From NCBI GenBank assembly GCA_040755155.1, contig JBFMBP010000178.1, positions 6,357 to 66,057 of the forward strand: DNA of 59,701 nucleotides, in the 5' to 3' direction. The position numbers and the translations under genes were made by a program. This stretch comes from Candidatus Omnitrophota bacterium (GTDB taxonomy: Bacteria > Hinthialibacterota > Hinthialibacteria > Hinthialibacterales > Hinthialibacteraceae). The stretch's first letter is position 1. Every line of letters begins with the position of its first letter. The notes under the pieces were generated by a model. The model did not search any database, was not told the origin of the DNA, and was given only the letters and a program-made list of their open reading frames with translations. Positions 1 through 6,707 of the stretch are shown here, one piece after another.

Positions 1-104
1 GCGCGCATCTGGGCATTCAGAAAATTGGGAACGGCGATAGCGGCCAGCACTCCAATGATGGCTACAACAATGAGCAATTCAATCAGGGTAAATCCTTTCT
101 TCAT
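1..104 (-). CDS. Type IV pilin-like / pseudopilin, N-terminal part only
   Basis: Only the first 34 or so codons lie in the window; the gene runs off the left edge. The reading starts [14 protein letters not shown], a textbook class III prepilin leader: short basic head, Gly before the cleavage site, Phe +1, Glu +5, then a hydrophobic helix ending in PNFLNAQMR. An AGGAGG ribosome site at 113-118 fixes the start. Known for the family: cleaved and methylated by a prepilin peptidase and assembled into type II secretion or pilus fibres. The PNFLNAQ helix end matches the second pseudopilin in the window (5971-6501), so they are paralogues. Substrate and machinery cannot be told from this fragment. 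Confidence 0.85.
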   Translation of the reverse strand, partial: MKKGFTLIELLIVVAIIGVLAAIAVPNFLNAQMR

Positions 105-281
105 CGATTTTTCCTCCTATTGGCAATCAAACAAATAATACGCATAAGATTTCAAAACAAAATTTCAGTTAAGATGAATGAGAGAAAACAACTCGCCGGA
201 TATTTCTTTTCCTCTCGCAAATGGCGTTTCAAAGAAAGAAAAATGAAACATTAACCCTAAAAAACAACGGATAAAGAACTC

Positions 282-641
282 TTATTTTTTTCTGGCTTTG
301 GCGAGCGGATTGTCCTTGGGATTTTTCTTTGCCGGCGCTGGGCGCGCATCCACTCCATTCGCCGTGATTTCGGGATCGTATTGGATGATTTTTTCCACTT
401 CCTCGTCGGGACGGGGGATGACGTGCGCGGAAACGACTTCGCCCACTCGCCGCGCGGCGCTGGCGCCCGCATCCACCGCCGCTTTTACGTCGGCGACCTC
501 GCCGCGCAGTTTGACGGTTACGAGTCCCGGATCGACGTATTCGATCTGGGTCACTACCGCATCGGCCGCTTTGACGGCGGCGTCGGACGCTTCGATGGCG
601 CCTACTAATCCTCTGGTTTCGATCAAACCCAACGCGCTCAT
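282..641 (-). CDS. Bacterial microcompartment shell protein, BMC-H type (EutM/PduA-like)
   Basis: A 119-residue protein whose first 90 residues form one BMC domain: ALGLIETRGLVGAIEASDA at the start, DAGASAARRVGEV in the middle and SAHVIPRPDEEVE at the end, very close to EutM/PduA consensus. Such proteins form hexamers that tile the shell of metabolic organelles. About 28 residues beyond the domain are Pro/Lys-rich, ending KARKK; most BMC-H proteins stop near residue 90-95, so this is a basic tail. A GGAAGGG ribosome site lies about ten bases before the ATG. No enzyme or second shell gene of a microcompartment is found anywhere in the window, so it looks like an orphan or the edge of a locus. 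The organelle type is unknown. Confidence 0.9.
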   Translation of the reverse strand: MSALGLIETRGLVGAIEASDAAVKAADAVVTQIEYVDPGLVTVKLRGEVADVKAAVDAGASAARRVGEVVSAHVIPRPDEEVEKIIQYDPEITANGVDARPAPAKKNPKDNPLAKARKK

Positions 642-1010
642 AGAATGATTATCCCTTCCTTCTTATTTCAAAATAAATAATAAATGTTTCGCCGCTGAAA
701 AGTAAGGCGGAGAAAAAGAAATCCTGCGGCATTTGACGATCTGGGCTAACGCAGCGCCTTCCCTGCGCTCCGAATGTCGTATATTTCCCAAGGTAAAACA
801 GGCGTCTCGCCTGTTGCTGGATAGATTTGCCTTCCCTACGATCCGAAGTTCTTTTATTGTAAATTAATGGCCGTAGCTAAGCAGGCTCATGAACGGTTCT
901 TTGCCCGCATTCGCAGATGGAAGAATCGTTCGCACAATTCTATAAAGTTATGGAACGCTGGAAAACCGCCGGTTACGCCGTTGGTTTTCCCGGTTCCCAA
1001 GGCAGGCGAT
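642..1010. other. Intergenic gap with one hairpin
   Basis: Divergent region between the shell gene and the first oxidoreductase. It contains an 8-bp perfect stem AACAGGCG-tct-CGCCTGTT at 797-815. No coding signal is convincing; the open frame that enters the oxidoreductase from 867 lacks a ribosome site. Confidence 0.5.
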
Positions 1011-2312
1011 ATGAAAGAGAACGAAACCAAAGGAATGACGAGACGGACGAGCTTGAAAGCGCTCGGATCGGGATTGGCGCTGGGACTGACGGCGGCGAAC
1101 TATCGCGCCCAGGCGGGCGAAAGCCCCAACGAAAAACTGCGCTTCGCCGCTATCGGCGTCGGCGGCATGGGAACGGGACGGCTCAACCAGTTTATGCAAC
1201 TCGGCGCCGAAGCCGCCGCGATTTGCGATGTGGACGACAACCACCTGCGCAAAGCCTTGGACAATGCGGAAAAACGGCAGGGAACGCGGCCGAAAGGATT
1301 TCACGATTTCCGCGAAGTCTTGCAACTCGATGGCATCGATTTCGTGACGGTAACCACTCCCGACCACTGGCACGCTCCCATCTTCATCGCCGCTTGCAAG
1401 GCAGGCAAGGACGTCTTTGTGGAAAAGCCTCTCTGCCACAACATCGGAGACGGGCGCGCGATGGTGGAGGCGGCGGCGAAATACCAGCGCATCACTCAGA
1501 TGGGCAACCATATCCATAACGACAACGACACCTACCGCCGCGCCGTGGAGATGGTGCAATCGGGCCGCTTGGGCAAGATCGACCGCATCCACTGCTGGAA
1601 AACGGCCCGCACCAACAGCCTCGGCAATCCGTCCGACGGCGAAGCGCCGAAGGAACTGGATTATAACTTCTGGCAAGGCCCCGCTCCCAAACGTCCTTAC
1701 AATCCCAACCGCTCCCATTTCAACTTTCGTTATTTTTGGGATTATTCCGGCGGCATGTTGATGGACTTTTGGTGCCATATCACCGACGTCGCCTATTGGG
1801 CGATGAATCTGGAAGCGCCGTTGACTGTTAGCGCCGTGGGCGAGCTGCCCGAATTGGGCGACAACGCGGAAACGCCGGAACGCATGGAACTGGTTTACGA
1901 ATATCCCGGCCTGATTTTGAACTGGACGATTCATCCGGCGGGTCTGGCGGGATTCCCCGGCGGCATCGGCTGCGTCTTCCAAGGAACCGACGCGACGATG
2001 GTGACGGATTACGATAGCAATGTAATCTACGTCAAAGGCAGAATCGACGAGAAATTCCCCCGTCCCGAACCGACTATCCCCAACTCGCCGGGCCATCTGC
2101 AGGAATTTCTCAACGCAATCAAAACCCGCGAAAAAACCACCTGCAACGTGGAATACGCCTTCAAACTAACCAAAGGCGGCTTGTTGGGAAATATTTCCTA
2201 CCGCACGGGAGAAAAATTAATCTGGGACGACAAGCGCGAAAGAGTAACCAACAGTTCCAAAGCCAACCGCCTAGTAAAAAGGCGCCCGCGCAGTCCATGG
2301 AAACTGGCGTAA
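1011..2312 (+). CDS. Gfo/Idh/MocA-family oxidoreductase, Tat-exported (1 of 3)
   Basis: A 433-residue NAD(P)-dependent sugar dehydrogenase-type protein. An N-terminal twin-arginine leader (TRRTSLKALGSG, then a hydrophobic stretch ending YRAQA) is followed by the Rossmann motif IGVGGMG, the catalytic-lysine motif EKPLCHN (Lys139) and the C-terminal dimer domain with NFRYFWDYSGG. Family members oxidise or epimerise sugars, inositols and glycosides with a tightly bound cofactor; Tat export of folded holoenzyme fits that. The frame is open from 867, but 1011 is preceded by AAGGCAGG while 867 has no ribosome site, and a start nearer the Arg pair suits a Tat signal. Ends in a perfect hairpin at 2335. 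Substrate unknown. Confidence 0.85.
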   Translation: MKENETKGMTRRTSLKALGSGLALGLTAANYRAQAGESPNEKLRFAAIGVGGMGTGRLNQFMQLGAEAAAICDVDDNHLRKALDNAEKRQGTRPKGFHDFREVLQLDGIDFVTVTTPDHWHAPIFIAACKAGKDVFVEKPLCHNIGDGRAMVEAAAKYQRITQMGNHIHNDNDTYRRAVEMVQSGRLGKIDRIHCWKTARTNSLGNPSDGEAPKELDYNFWQGPAPKRPYNPNRSHFNFRYFWDYSGGMLMDFWCHITDVAYWAMNLEAPLTVSAVGELPELGDNAETPERMELVYEYPGLILNWTIHPAGLAGFPGGIGCVFQGTDATMVTDYDSNVIYVKGRIDEKFPRPEPTIPNSPGHLQEFLNAIKTREKTTCNVEYAFKLTKGGLLGNISYRTGEKLIWDDKRERVTNSSKANRLVKRRPRSPWKLA

Positions 2313-2334
2313 TATAATATGTAGGGTGATATAT

Positions 2335-2369
2335 GTAGGGTGGGCTACGTTTTTTTTAGCCCACCCTAC
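2335..2369. repeat. GGTGGGCT palindrome family, copy 1 (also terminator-like)
   Basis: A 13-bp perfect stem, GTAGGGTGGGCTA / TAGCCCACCCTAC, around a T-rich loop. Same arms as the dispersed family seen at 2954, 6622, 13091, 16707, 20276, 36283 and 59643, but the usual inner GCTTCGCTT core is replaced by a T-run. A partial copy of the left arm precedes it at 2321. It lies just after the oxidoreductase stop and could end its transcript. Confidence 0.8.
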
Positions 2370-2411
2370 TAAACTAATTGTTGTGGAAGAGGATTGATGG
2401 AAGCTCTGAAT

Positions 2412-2447
2412 ATCGTTATTGTTCGATTCATACATAACGATTACAAT
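2412..2447 (+). promoter_or_regulatory. Promoter with operator-like inverted repeat for hicBA
   Basis: TTGTTC (2419-2424), a 17-bp spacer and TACAAT (2442-2447) make a plausible sigma-70 promoter. An inverted repeat ATCGTTAT (2412-2419) / ATAACGAT (2434-2441) straddles the spacer, where an autoregulatory antitoxin would bind. Binding is inference. Confidence 0.5.
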
Positions 2448-2512
2448 ATATTCACAAAGGATGAGTCAAAAACCTGAACCATTCTGCGCTCACTTGGGTA
2501 AGGGGAATAGAA

Positions 2513-2704
2513 ATGCAAACCGTTAAATATATCCATTGGGAAGAAGATGGCTTTTGGATCGGATATTTTCTGGACTATCCCGATTATTGGACGCAAGGAG
2601 AAACGCTTGAGGATCTCAAGGATCACTTGCTGGATTTATACCATGATTTGACAAGCGGCGATCTTCCGGGCATACGCAAAGTGGACGAATTGGTCGTATC
2701 ATGA
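2513..2704 (+). CDS. hicB: HicB-like antitoxin
   Basis: A 63-residue protein of the HicB partial RNase-H fold: an N-terminal strand pattern KYIHWEEDGFWIGYFLDYPDY, then GETLEDLKDHLLDLYHDL. Full HicB proteins often add a C-terminal DNA-binding domain; this one stops before it, so autoregulation may need another contact. An AAGGGG ribosome site precedes the ATG. The stop overlaps the toxin start by four bases (ATGA), showing translational coupling and the antitoxin-first order common for this arrangement. Role: binds and silences the HicA mRNA interferase. Confidence 0.85.
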   Translation: MQTVKYIHWEEDGFWIGYFLDYPDYWTQGETLEDLKDHLLDLYHDLTSGDLPGIRKVDELVVS

Positions 2705-2898
2705 AACGGACCTTTTTGATCAAAACGATCGAAGAGTTCGGATGCGTGTTAGTCCGACATGGCGGCAAGCATGATTGGTATCGCAATCCAATTACTGGCG
2801 TTTTACAACCTATCCCTCGTCATCGAGATATTAAGGAAGGATTGTCGAAAAATATCATCAAGCTATTGAGTAATCCAACCAATAAGGTTAATTACTAA
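2701..2898 (+). CDS. hicA: HicA-like mRNA interferase toxin
   Basis: A 65-residue protein with the HicA double-stranded-RNA-binding-like fold. The signature is GCVLVRHGGKHDWYRNP, which carries the histidine used for RNA cleavage in the family, followed by the IPRHRDIKEGLSKNIIK helix. Residue count and basic character are normal. It overlaps hicB by four bases. Together they form a type II toxin-antitoxin module at the left edge of an AT-rich island that also carries the helicase at 3101. Confidence 0.88.
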   Translation: MKRTFLIKTIEEFGCVLVRHGGKHDWYRNPITGVLQPIPRHRDIKEGLSKNIIKLLSNPTNKVNY

Positions 2899-2953
2899 TG
2901 AGCGAGCCGAATGCGCTGGTTGCCGTATCGATATAAGACCAACAAAAAAAGAA

Positions 2954-2988
2954 AAGGTGGGCTGCGCTTCGCTTTGAGCCCACTTTAT
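2954..2988. repeat. GGTGGGCT palindrome family, copy 2
   Basis: AAGGTGGGCTGCGCTTCGCT followed by TTGAGCCCACTTTA: outer arms GGTGGGCT/AGCCCACT with the inner GCTTCGCTTTG core typical of the family. Sits 55 bases after hicA. Confidence 0.8.
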
Positions 2989-3100
2989 TAAGCTGGTTAA
3001 AGAGAGAAAGAGAGCCGAAAAGCGAATGGAAATTCATGCCGAGATAATGAAGAATGTGGCATGGCTGTGAAAAAAATAATTTACCAGCAAGAATAAAACT

Positions 3101-5062
3101 ATGAAGATACGATCTCTTATCAACGATGATGGTTCTCCCTTTAAACCTCATGAAATACAGACGTTGCGTACGGCACTAGATTCGCTTGATGATGCTAAAA
3201 GGGAAAATTACCTCAACCGAAATGCTTCTGATATCGCGCAACATAGGGCAGTAAAATTTTTGATCGTCTCTGGTCCTGGAACAGGCAAGAGCCACCTTTT
3301 TCTAAATAGGATTTTTAATTGGTATCAAAAAGACGATGGCGCTAGCGTTGTTGTTACAAGCTTTGTTGGAAAGTTAGTGGCGGATTTGCAGAATGATATC
3401 AAAGGCGACAAAAAATTAACCGACAAGCAAAAAGGTAAAATAACAGTATCCACTTTGCATAAGTTCGCTCGAAGTATTGTTGAAAAAAATCATGGGACGA
3501 TCCGATGGCCGTTTAAGCCGCATTTTCGGATCATCGGGCAGTTTTGGAAAAGTATAGTTTGGGGTGATGTGCTTGCTTTTTATACCGACATAGACCAGAA
3601 CGTTTATACATGGGAAAAATTCGAAAAACAGTTGTATGATAATAACTTTAACGAAGCCGAAGAATGGAAAAATCTCAAAAAAACTTACTTCAAACTATGC
3701 CGATTTTACAATGCGGCCGGATTCGCTGATTTGATTTTACGTGCCGCAAAGGTGTTGGCAGAAAACCCCGATATAAATGAAAACAACTACTTCATTATTG
3801 ATGAATATCAGGATTTTAATCTTGCCGAAGAAGCCTTTATTAACCAATTAACAAAAAATCCCAATGGATTACTTATCGTTGGAGACGACGAGCAAGTCCT
3901 TTATGAGAATCTGAAATCAGCTAAACCTACGCTGATTCGAAATCTGTATAAAAAAAGCGGTTATACCAACGGGATGCTCCCTTTCTGTGGCAGGTGCAGT
4001 TACCACATCACGAAAACCGCCGATCATTTTATTCAACAGCAAAGAGAAGAAGGATGCATAGAAAAAATTTATTTACCGCTAAAAAGCAACAGTGATGTAC
4101 TCAAGGTACAAGTCGTTGCATGCGCCGCTGGGTCTACTGCGGTTGATTATATCGAAAAATTCGTTGCTGATAACAAAGAAGAAATTGACGAACGCAAGCG
4201 GCAATTGGTGGCCGGAAAAGCAAAAGATGCTTTTTTACTGATTTTGACACCGGCGAAAGAGGTCAAATTTTACGGCCAAGCGAAAGAGAAGATAAAAAAA
4301 ATAGCGGCGGAATATCAGACAGAGAAACGATCATTTTCAGAAGATTATTACCAATTGTTAAACTATTACTCTCTTGCCAATAATCCAAAGAACAACTTCA
4401 CTTTTCGGAAAGTGCTCCACTATGAAAAGGTCTCGGAAGAAAGAATACATGAGTTGATTGCAATGGCCATGCGGGATGGTAAGAATTTCTGCAACCTAGA
4501 TGAGCAAGAGATCAAGGACGCCCTGAACAAATGCAACGAAGTTAAAACTATTTTGGACAGCGAAAACACCGTTACAGAAAAATTAGAGCAATTCTCCAGC
4601 CTCATTCCGTTAGCCGACAAAGAAAAACTTCAGAATGATATGAAGCGCGAAGATATCAACCAGGAAGAAATTGCGAGATTGGAACACGAAGAGGAGGAAG
4701 AAGCGGAGCTAGAGGAAATCGAAGTAAAGCGAATGGGGGCAGTGGAGTTGATGACGATTGCCGGTTCCAAAGGGCTCTCGGCGGAGCACGTGATCATTAT
4801 TGGCTTTGATGACGTAAACATGAAGCCGGTAACTAAAAATGCTTTTTACGTTGCGATGACGAGGGCGAGAAAAAGCTTACACATTCTCACGGCTCTAAAA
4901 TCTGGTGGAGCAAGACAAGCCCATTATTTTTTAGATCAGTTGCCGGAAAATAACATAGATTTTTACAGTTACAAGAAAAGCGATCAGAAGAAAAATCGAA
5001 TGGACGACAAGCAAGGATTCAAGGATTATCTCGATAGATTAAATTATGTGTCTTCTAGATGA
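3101..5062 (+). CDS. UvrD/PcrA-like superfamily 1 helicase, orphan
   Basis: A 653-residue ATPase. Walker A is GPGTGKS (residues 58-64), motif II is DEYQD (234-238), motif III region GDDEQ (261-265), and the C-terminal half has TIAGSKGLSAEHVIIIG (about 553-570) and FYVAMTRARKSLHI (about 581), the UvrD motifs V-VI. Between them lies a long Lys/Glu-rich helical insert (about 380-540). Family role: 3'-5' DNA translocation and unwinding. DEYQD instead of the DExQD of housekeeping UvrD, the unusual insert, and base use clearly richer in A/T than its neighbours suggest a transferred accessory helicase rather than the repair enzyme. It follows hicBA; no nuclease partner such as a GajA-like gene is beside it. 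Confidence 0.82.
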   Translation: MKIRSLINDDGSPFKPHEIQTLRTALDSLDDAKRENYLNRNASDIAQHRAVKFLIVSGPGTGKSHLFLNRIFNWYQKDDGASVVVTSFVGKLVADLQNDIKGDKKLTDKQKGKITVSTLHKFARSIVEKNHGTIRWPFKPHFRIIGQFWKSIVWGDVLAFYTDIDQNVYTWEKFEKQLYDNNFNEAEEWKNLKKTYFKLCRFYNAAGFADLILRAAKVLAENPDINENNYFIIDEYQDFNLAEEAFINQLTKNPNGLLIVGDDEQVLYENLKSAKPTLIRNLYKKSGYTNGMLPFCGRCSYHITKTADHFIQQQREEGCIEKIYLPLKSNSDVLKVQVVACAAGSTAVDYIEKFVADNKEEIDERKRQLVAGKAKDAFLLILTPAKEVKFYGQAKEKIKKIAAEYQTEKRSFSEDYYQLLNYYSLANNPKNNFTFRKVLHYEKVSEERIHELIAMAMRDGKNFCNLDEQEIKDALNKCNEVKTILDSENTVTEKLEQFSSLIPLADKEKLQNDMKREDINQEEIARLEHEEEEEAELEEIEVKRMGAVELMTIAGSKGLSAEHVIIIGFDDVNMKPVTKNAFYVAMTRARKSLHILTALKSGGARQAHYFLDQLPENNIDFYSYKKSDQKKNRMDDKQGFKDYLDRLNYVSSR

Positions 5063-5110
5063 AATAGGAGAACAAGATTGTCATAGACAGGAAAGCCACT
5101 AAAAAATGAC

Positions 5111-5146
5111 CGGGTGGCAAGGGCAAGGTTTTTTCTGCTCTTGACT
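5111..5146. repeat. AAGGGCAAGG repeat family, copy 1
   Basis: CGGGTGGCAAGGGCAAGG, then a T-run and CTGCTCTTGA: a hairpin of complementary AAGGGCA/TGCTCTT-type arms. Related copies at 8036-8075 (opposite strand) and 27951-27985. It follows the helicase gene and may act as a terminator. Confidence 0.6.
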
Positions 5147-5185
5147 TAGCAAAATGTGCTTAATACGATAGGTTTATAACGGCCA

Positions 5186-5479
5186 TCATTTCGTTCGATC
5201 TTTCCAATAAAACGGCTCCCGGCTCATATGCGCCACCGCAATCACGTAAACGCAATCCGGAAAATCGAGATAGAAAAGAGAAAAAGGAAATCGGGTCAAC
5301 AGATATCTTTGAGCGGAGCCAATCTGGGGCCAACGTTGGGGATTTTGGGCAATCGTAAGAGCGGCGGAACGAATATCCTCTTCGAACTCCAACCCTAAAC
5401 CAGCCTTTTGCCGCTCATAATAATCGACGGAGCGACGCCATTCTTCCTCGGCTTCGGCGCTAAAAATGACGGGTTTCAA
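5186..5479 (-). CDS. ParE/RelE-superfamily toxin, cassette copy 1
   Basis: A 97-residue toxin beginning LKPVIFSAEAEEEW and continuing DYYERQKAGLGLEFEE, QRWPQIGSAQRYLL and FPFSLFYLDF, the strand pattern of the RelE/ParE superfamily. The true start is a TTG (5479-5477) that overlaps the antitoxin stop, with AGAGGAAAG just before it; the longer open frame upstream is only the antitoxin read in another phase. The second copy at 35938 has the same TTG start and a nearly identical protein. Targets in the family are gyrase or ribosome-bound mRNA; which one applies cannot be told. Confidence 0.82.
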   Translation of the reverse strand: MKPVIFSAEAEEEWRRSVDYYERQKAGLGLEFEEDIRSAALTIAQNPQRWPQIGSAQRYLLTRFPFSLFYLDFPDCVYVIAVAHMSREPFYWKDRTK

Positions 5480-5703
5480 ACGTACTTTCCTCTGATTTCG
5501 CGTGAAATTTCTTCCAAGCTGCGCCCGACAGCGCCCTGGCTCTTGGCGTTGGCAACCCGTCGTTCGATCTCTTCCAGCCAGGCTGAATAAATTTCCACAG
5601 GACATTCATTTACATGTAACGTCAGCCGTTGGATCAATTCCACCTGTTCTTCTTTGGAAAGGCTGAGCGCTTCCTGCTCGATTCTCTCTAATATAGCGGA
5701 CAT
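5476..5703 (-). CDS. Addiction-module antitoxin (unstable antitoxin family), cassette copy 1
   Basis: A 75-residue helical protein: SAILERIEQEALSLSKEEQVELIQRL at the start, then WLEEIERRVANAKSQGAVGRSLEEI and a basic REIRGKY tail. This is the layout of the short addiction-module antitoxins paired with ParE-type toxins. AAAGGTGA six bases before the ATG fixes the start; the frame extends nine codons further up but without a ribosome site. Its TGA overlaps the toxin TTG, giving coupled translation. Differs from copy 2 (35714) by few residues. Confidence 0.82.
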   Translation of the reverse strand: MSAILERIEQEALSLSKEEQVELIQRLTLHVNECPVEIYSAWLEEIERRVANAKSQGAVGRSLEEISREIRGKYV

Positions 5704-5733
5704 AAAATCACCTTTACCCAGTTTGTACATAAT

Positions 5734-5762
5734 ATTATAGCGGAAATCTTCAACCTGGACAA
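5734..5762 (-). promoter_or_regulatory. Sigma-70-type promoter of toxin-antitoxin cassette copy 1
   Basis: TTGTCC (5762-5757), exactly 17 bases, TATAAT (5739-5734). The same boxes and spacing occur in copy 2 (TTGTCA/TATAAT at 35654-35682), so the promoter travels with the cassette. Confidence 0.7.
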
Positions 5763-5878
5763 ACGAAGAACGCGCGAATTCCGGTTGCGGCGGAGCCGAA
5801 TAAATAAACCTCTCGCGCTCCCGCTTCTTTCAGGACTTGAGCCGCTCTGTCGATTAGTAATTTTAATTCTTCTGGCAT
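5750..5878 (-). pseudogene. Truncated nucleotidyltransferase (MNT-type) N-terminus
   Basis: A 42-codon frame starting MPEELKLLIDRAAQVLKEAG and continuing AREVYLFGSAATG, the start of a minimal nucleotidyltransferase (GSAATG is the nucleotide-binding GS-x-x-x-G). The Asp-x-Asp metal-binding motif that should follow within about ten residues is absent: the frame runs into the promoter of the toxin-antitoxin cassette at about 5775 and stops at 5750. The break falls where homology to cassette copy 2 begins, so insertion of the cassette, or a deletion with it, probably destroyed the gene. Confidence 0.6.
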
Positions 5879-5918
5879 ATAAGTTCTCAACAATTACGCA
5901 GGCATAATAAAAGGAAAA

Positions 5919-5947
5919 GTAAGCAACGCTTCGCTTTTAACCCACCC
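5919..5947. repeat. GGTGGGCT palindrome family, copy 3 (degenerate)
   Basis: GTAAGCAACGCTTCGCTTTT then AACCCACCC: right arm and GCTTCGCTT core kept, left arm decayed. Confidence 0.6.
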
Positions 5948-5970
5948 AACAATACTTTTTACGGAACGTC

Positions 5971-6501
5971 TTAAAAAGAAATGCCGCGCCAGGAGGTATG
6001 AATAACATCACCGCTGCTGACAATCCCGTTCGAAGCCTGATAGAGCAATCCTTTGAATAAGTCAGCCGTCTGGGGACCATAAGCTCCCACATTGATATCT
6101 TCGTCTGTATCGGGACCTATGCCATGCAACAACCAATCGGTTTTGCATTCGGGTCCATAAGCCGAATAATCGTAGTTTGTAGTTGTGCTGACATACCTTG
6201 CGCCCGGCCGCCGGTAAGGATCATTCGGAATTCTGGCGATATAAGAAATGGGTGTTGTCAAACGCATTAATTCCTGATATGGATTGCTGCTCATTTGCGG
6301 AAAATAACATCGGTTATCGATGCGGTACATGACCAGGGCATCGCCGATAGCCTTCATATCCGTTTCCATTTTGGCGATAGTCGCTCGCATTTGGGCATTC
6401 AAAAAGTTGGGGACGGCAATTGCCGCTAGGATGCCAATGATCGCCACGACAATGAGAAGCTCTATCAGCGTAAAACTCTTCAATTGGACCGTATGTTTCA
6501 T
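5971..6501 (-). CDS. Type II secretion/type IV pilin-like protein (pseudopilin)
   Basis: A 176-residue pseudopilin. The leader MKHTVQLKS is followed by [18 protein letters not shown] and [20 protein letters not shown], the standard N-terminal helix. The residue before the cleavage point is Ser where nearly all prepilins have Gly, so processing may be altered. The C-terminal half has YSAYGPECKTDW and LLHGIGPDTDEDINVG, resembling the GPD-type loop found near the end of GspG-like proteins. The start at 6501 is chosen for leader length; an ATG seven codons upstream (6522) is possible, and neither has a strong ribosome site. Isolated, with no secretion genes beside it. Confidence 0.82.
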   Translation of the reverse strand: MKHTVQLKSFTLIELLIVVAIIGILAAIAVPNFLNAQMRATIAKMETDMKAIGDALVMYRIDNRCYFPQMSSNPYQELMRLTTPISYIARIPNDPYRRPGARYVSTTTNYDYSAYGPECKTDWLLHGIGPDTDEDINVGAYGPQTADLFKGLLYQASNGIVSSGDVIHTSWRGISF

Positions 6502-6621
6502 CTTTTTGGTTCTGCCTTTCATCTGACAGGATTTGATAGGCTCTACGGCTCGCTCCTAATGATTTTACTCTATTTTAACGATTTCATGTTACGCAATCGC
6601 GTATTTTCATTATTAATTGTG

Positions 6622-6656
6622 TAAGGTGGGCTTAGAGCGCAGCGTAACCCACTTTA
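6622..6656. repeat. GGTGGGCT palindrome family, copy 4
   Basis: TAAGGTGGGCTTAGAGCGCA then GCGTAACCCACTTTA. The arms pair as AAGGTGGGCT / AACCCACTTT with G-T pairing. It lies between two genes on the minus strand. A solo CATGTTACGCA motif at 6585-6595, the end motif of the MITE-like family, is 30 bases away. Confidence 0.75.
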
Positions 6657-6707
6657 GATGGGAGGACAACTAGGACAAGTTTACTTATTCTACTTATAAG
6701 CCGCCAT

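Noticed and set aside
867-1010. Earlier start of the first Gfo/Idh gene
   Set aside because: The added 48 residues are basic and not signal-like, with no ribosome site; the Tat leader would be buried.
948-2096. A 382-codon open frame antisense to the first Gfo/Idh gene
   Set aside because: Shadow frame from biased codon use; the plus-strand protein has Tat and Rossmann motifs, this one is Arg/His-rich without a fold.
5480-5605. N-terminal extension of the ParE-type toxin
   Set aside because: It is the antitoxin read in another phase; both cassette copies share a TTG start with AGAGGAAAG just upstream.
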